DNA of 64,000 nt, taken from Aquilaria yunnanensis (lineage: Eukaryota; Streptophyta; Magnoliopsida; Malvales; Thymelaeaceae). A program made the position numbers and the translations under genes. Positions 61,626-64,000 of the stretch are shown one piece after another (within the stretch, counting starts at the first letter, position 1; each line of letters starts with the position of its first letter). The stretch is from NCBI GenBank assembly GCA_039654915.1, contig CM077593.1, positions 118,847,413 to 118,911,412 on the forward strand, read 5' to 3'. A model generated the notes under the pieces. The model had not been told where the DNA came from, made no database searches, and saw only the letters and a program-made list of their open reading frames with translations.

Positions 61626-62096
61626 TTCTGTAGACGCTTTTTCTCTCTAGACTTTTTTTACTAAAATATTTCTTTCTAACATTGTGTAGTAGTGTACACG
61701 CGGATTCTACATCTATTTAAATCGGGTTCACAAAAAAGACATTATAAATAAATAAACTACTTGCATCATTAACTACTTAATCCTGCCTTCTTCTTCTTCA
61801 AAAAAAAAAAAAAGTTACTTAATCCTTATATAAAAAAAGTACCTAATCCTTTTTTTTAGTACACATTAGTCTTCGAGAAAATTCTGATATACTCCATGAG
61901 TATATACAACAAAAATACATCGTCCACTGAATGAAATAAGTGCTACTAAGAAAATGAAATAAACTGCACGTCCTTGAAAATAAAAATACACCTTTTAGAG
62001 GGGAAATGAAATTAAAAAAAAAATTACACTTATAATTAAATATATTATATTGAGGTAGAGTAGCTGTACATTGCGTTGGTGCAATGCTATACTCTA

Positions 62097-62442
62097 CACC
62101 AAATTTATTTTAACTTAAGTCAATTGATTCTAAAATGACTTATTTTTATTTTTATATTTTTTTTACCTAAAACTAATTTTATTTTAAAAAATATATTATG
62201 TAGTTATAATAATCCATTGAAAATATAATTTTTATAATCTTACTAAATTTTTATGAATTTTTTTTAGTTTAAGACATTAAAAGGAAAAAATTCATAAAAA
62301 TTTAATATCATCATGAAAATTTACTTTCAATTGATTATTGCATCTACATAATACTAATTTTCAAATGAAATTGATTTCAAGCAAAAAATATGTAAAAATA
62401 AAAATAAAAATCAATTAACTTAAGTTAAAACGAATTGGCTCT
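62097..62442. mobile_element. Hairpin MITE, copy 3
   Basis: The same family as 21487 and 27370. The left end is CACCAAATTTATTTTAACTT and the right end is TTAAAACGAATTGGCTC, bordered by CTA and TTA, a diverged 3-bp duplication. The internal hairpin TACTAAATTTTTATGAATTT/AATTCATAAAAATTTAA is conserved. Confidence 0.7.
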
Positions 62443-62514
62443 TAGTTTCATCTTATTTATAAAAACATAAATTCCTACAAAATTAGAATTTTTTACAAAA
62501 TTCTTACTACATCT

Positions 62515-63640
62515 AGAACAATATTTCCTATCAAATAAGCAATATTTTACGGAATAACAAATTTGTATAAATTGAACAATATTTTTTATTGAATAGAATG
62601 AAATTATTTCTAGAACAACATTTGTTAGGAAATGAACAATGTTTTATGAAATAGCAATTTTGCATGAATTTTTTACTGAATAGAACAACATTATTTACAT
62701 ATCAACATTTTTTTTTACGGAATGAACACCATTTTATGAAACATAGCATTTATATAGAGTAATATTTCTTACTAAATGAAATAATATTATTTACGGAATA
62801 ACATTTTTTACAAAGTGAACAGCATGTTATTGAACAACAATTATATATGAATGAAACAATGTTTCTTACTAACTGAAACAACATTACGAAATAACATTTC
62901 GTACAAAATAAACAAAATTTTATAAATTCAATGGATTCATCTTTTATCAACGCCCACTCTCACAAAAAAAAAAAGGTCTAATGTTTTCTTTTAGATTGAA
63001 TCCCCATCTCTAAATCAACCAATAACCTACCTCAAACAATCAATCACCTTTGATTCCTTTCAAAAAAAACTTTTATAAATCACTATTATGGACAATCTAA
63101 TAACAAGCAAATTGTTTTTAGGATTTGAAGCATCACCAAAATCATGACTTTTGCAGCACTAGATCCAATTACAAACCAAAAACATAATTAAAAAATACAA
63201 GAAGTGGGGTGCCCAAGAATTCTTAAATAATACTTGGAGTGTGATCGAGTCCTTCGAGAATGTGACTAATAGTGTATTTCCAATGAGCGAAAAGGCGACC
63301 TAAACAGAATTATTAATTCAAGAAGAGTTACTATCCTCGATCACGCTTGTTGCAATGTAGAGCTACCAAATTGCGTAACTTCTCCCATTGATTATGACAT
63401 GTAGAAGATGAAGAAAATTCAAATCCTATACCACAAATCAACAGCCATGTCCAATGAAAACTTGAAGTGCCAGAGCAAGTTCATGCAAACCATCAGAAAT
63501 CGTTAGAAATCCCAAAAAAAATATAAGTAATGCAATGTTTATGCATTGCAATGTTTATGCATTCATTAATGGCAAAATTGTAAATAAATGCAACATAAGG
63601 GTATGGAGGTTACATTAAGTGTAAGTTAGTCTTAGCCATT
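62515..63640. repeat. Dispersed AACAACATT-type repeat, copy 2
   Basis: Degenerate units GAACAACATTATTTAC...TTACTGAATAGAACAA fill 62515-62940. GGCAAAATTGTAAATAAATG lies near 63570-63590, as in the copy at 5085-6075 (GGCAAAGTTGTAAATAAATG). Order and orientation agree between the two copies. Confidence 0.55.
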
Positions 63641-64000
63641 CAACTAAATAAAAGGCAATATTAGATGTTGTATCATGTAATGGTGATCACAATATCATAA
63701 AACTTTATTAAAATTTAAATCATAACATGTATAATTCAACATTTTATCATTTTTAATATAAAAAATAAATCTATTGAATACCATTATGATAGTATGTGTT
63801 AGACAACATTATGGTAGTATGTATTTTGATAGTATAATACAATACCCTTAATCTTTTTTACTTATGGAATTTTAAGGGTTTCTTCATATTTCATAAACAT
63901 GGTTGGTGAACACGTTTTTTTTGTCATTGTGTAAGGTCAAGTGGGGAAGTCCCATTGGTCAAGTAGAAGGGCCAAGTGTCATTGTAGAGCAAAATTGTAT
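63641..64000. other. AT-rich window end, no gene seen
   Basis: No coding exon or element end is recognised in the last 360 bases. Confidence 0.5.

Overview
This is plant nuclear DNA, most likely from a eudicot. It is strongly AT-rich between genes, the genes are split by GT-AG introns, and the spacers are filled with LTR retrotransposon remains, hAT elements, MITEs and microsatellites. I reassembled three intact protein genes by joining exons in frame. They are a WD40-repeat protein (minus strand, 13 coding exons, 362 aa, 14607-25059), a RING / pseudokinase / WD40 protein (plus strand, 7 coding exons, 805 aa, 47383-52025) and a Tubby-like F-box protein (minus strand, 4 coding exons, 425 aa, 57455-60157). 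Stops, splice sites and reading phases agree throughout each one.

Layout. 1-4620: a 4.1 kb TG...CA element, read as a solo LTR, flanked by the 5-bp duplication GGTAC and inserted in a Stowaway-like MITE. It contains a 47-bp tandem array, a long pyrimidine tract and a GC-rich island. 4620-14600: mobile-element territory with a degenerate AACAACATT-type repeat, a Stowaway-like MITE, a deleted hAT element that keeps a transposase tail, and a second hAT element with a perfect 8-bp duplication. 14607-25059: the WD40 gene, with a MITE and a decayed copy of exon 5 in one intron. 25.2-28.1 kb: repeats. 28125-37884: a decayed Ty3/gypsy element of the Tat type with LTRs, gag, protease, reverse transcriptase, two RNase H domains, integrase and an antisense ORF. 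It sits in a CGGTATA-rich repeat that continues to 39.45 kb. 41.3-47.25 kb: a tandemly duplicated region. 47383-52025: the RING gene. 52-57.2 kb: spacer. 57455-61.6 kb: the Tubby-like gene. 61.6-64 kb: repeats related to those at the left end.

The most interesting region is 42.1-47.25 kb. Seven or eight diverged units, in two alternating types, each carry a short conserved minus-strand block. The block has a C-box-like TGATGA, a C'-like motif and a shared guide-like stretch (AGCTATGAGAT) ending in a D box CTGA. Flanking bases can form short terminal stems. The array starts next to a telo-box and two site II motifs, the promoter combination typical of plant snoRNA and ribosomal-protein genes, and it is divergent from the RING gene. 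I read it as a polycistronic C/D snoRNA cluster that grew by tandem duplication, with at least one copy that has lost its C box. The RNA target is not identified.
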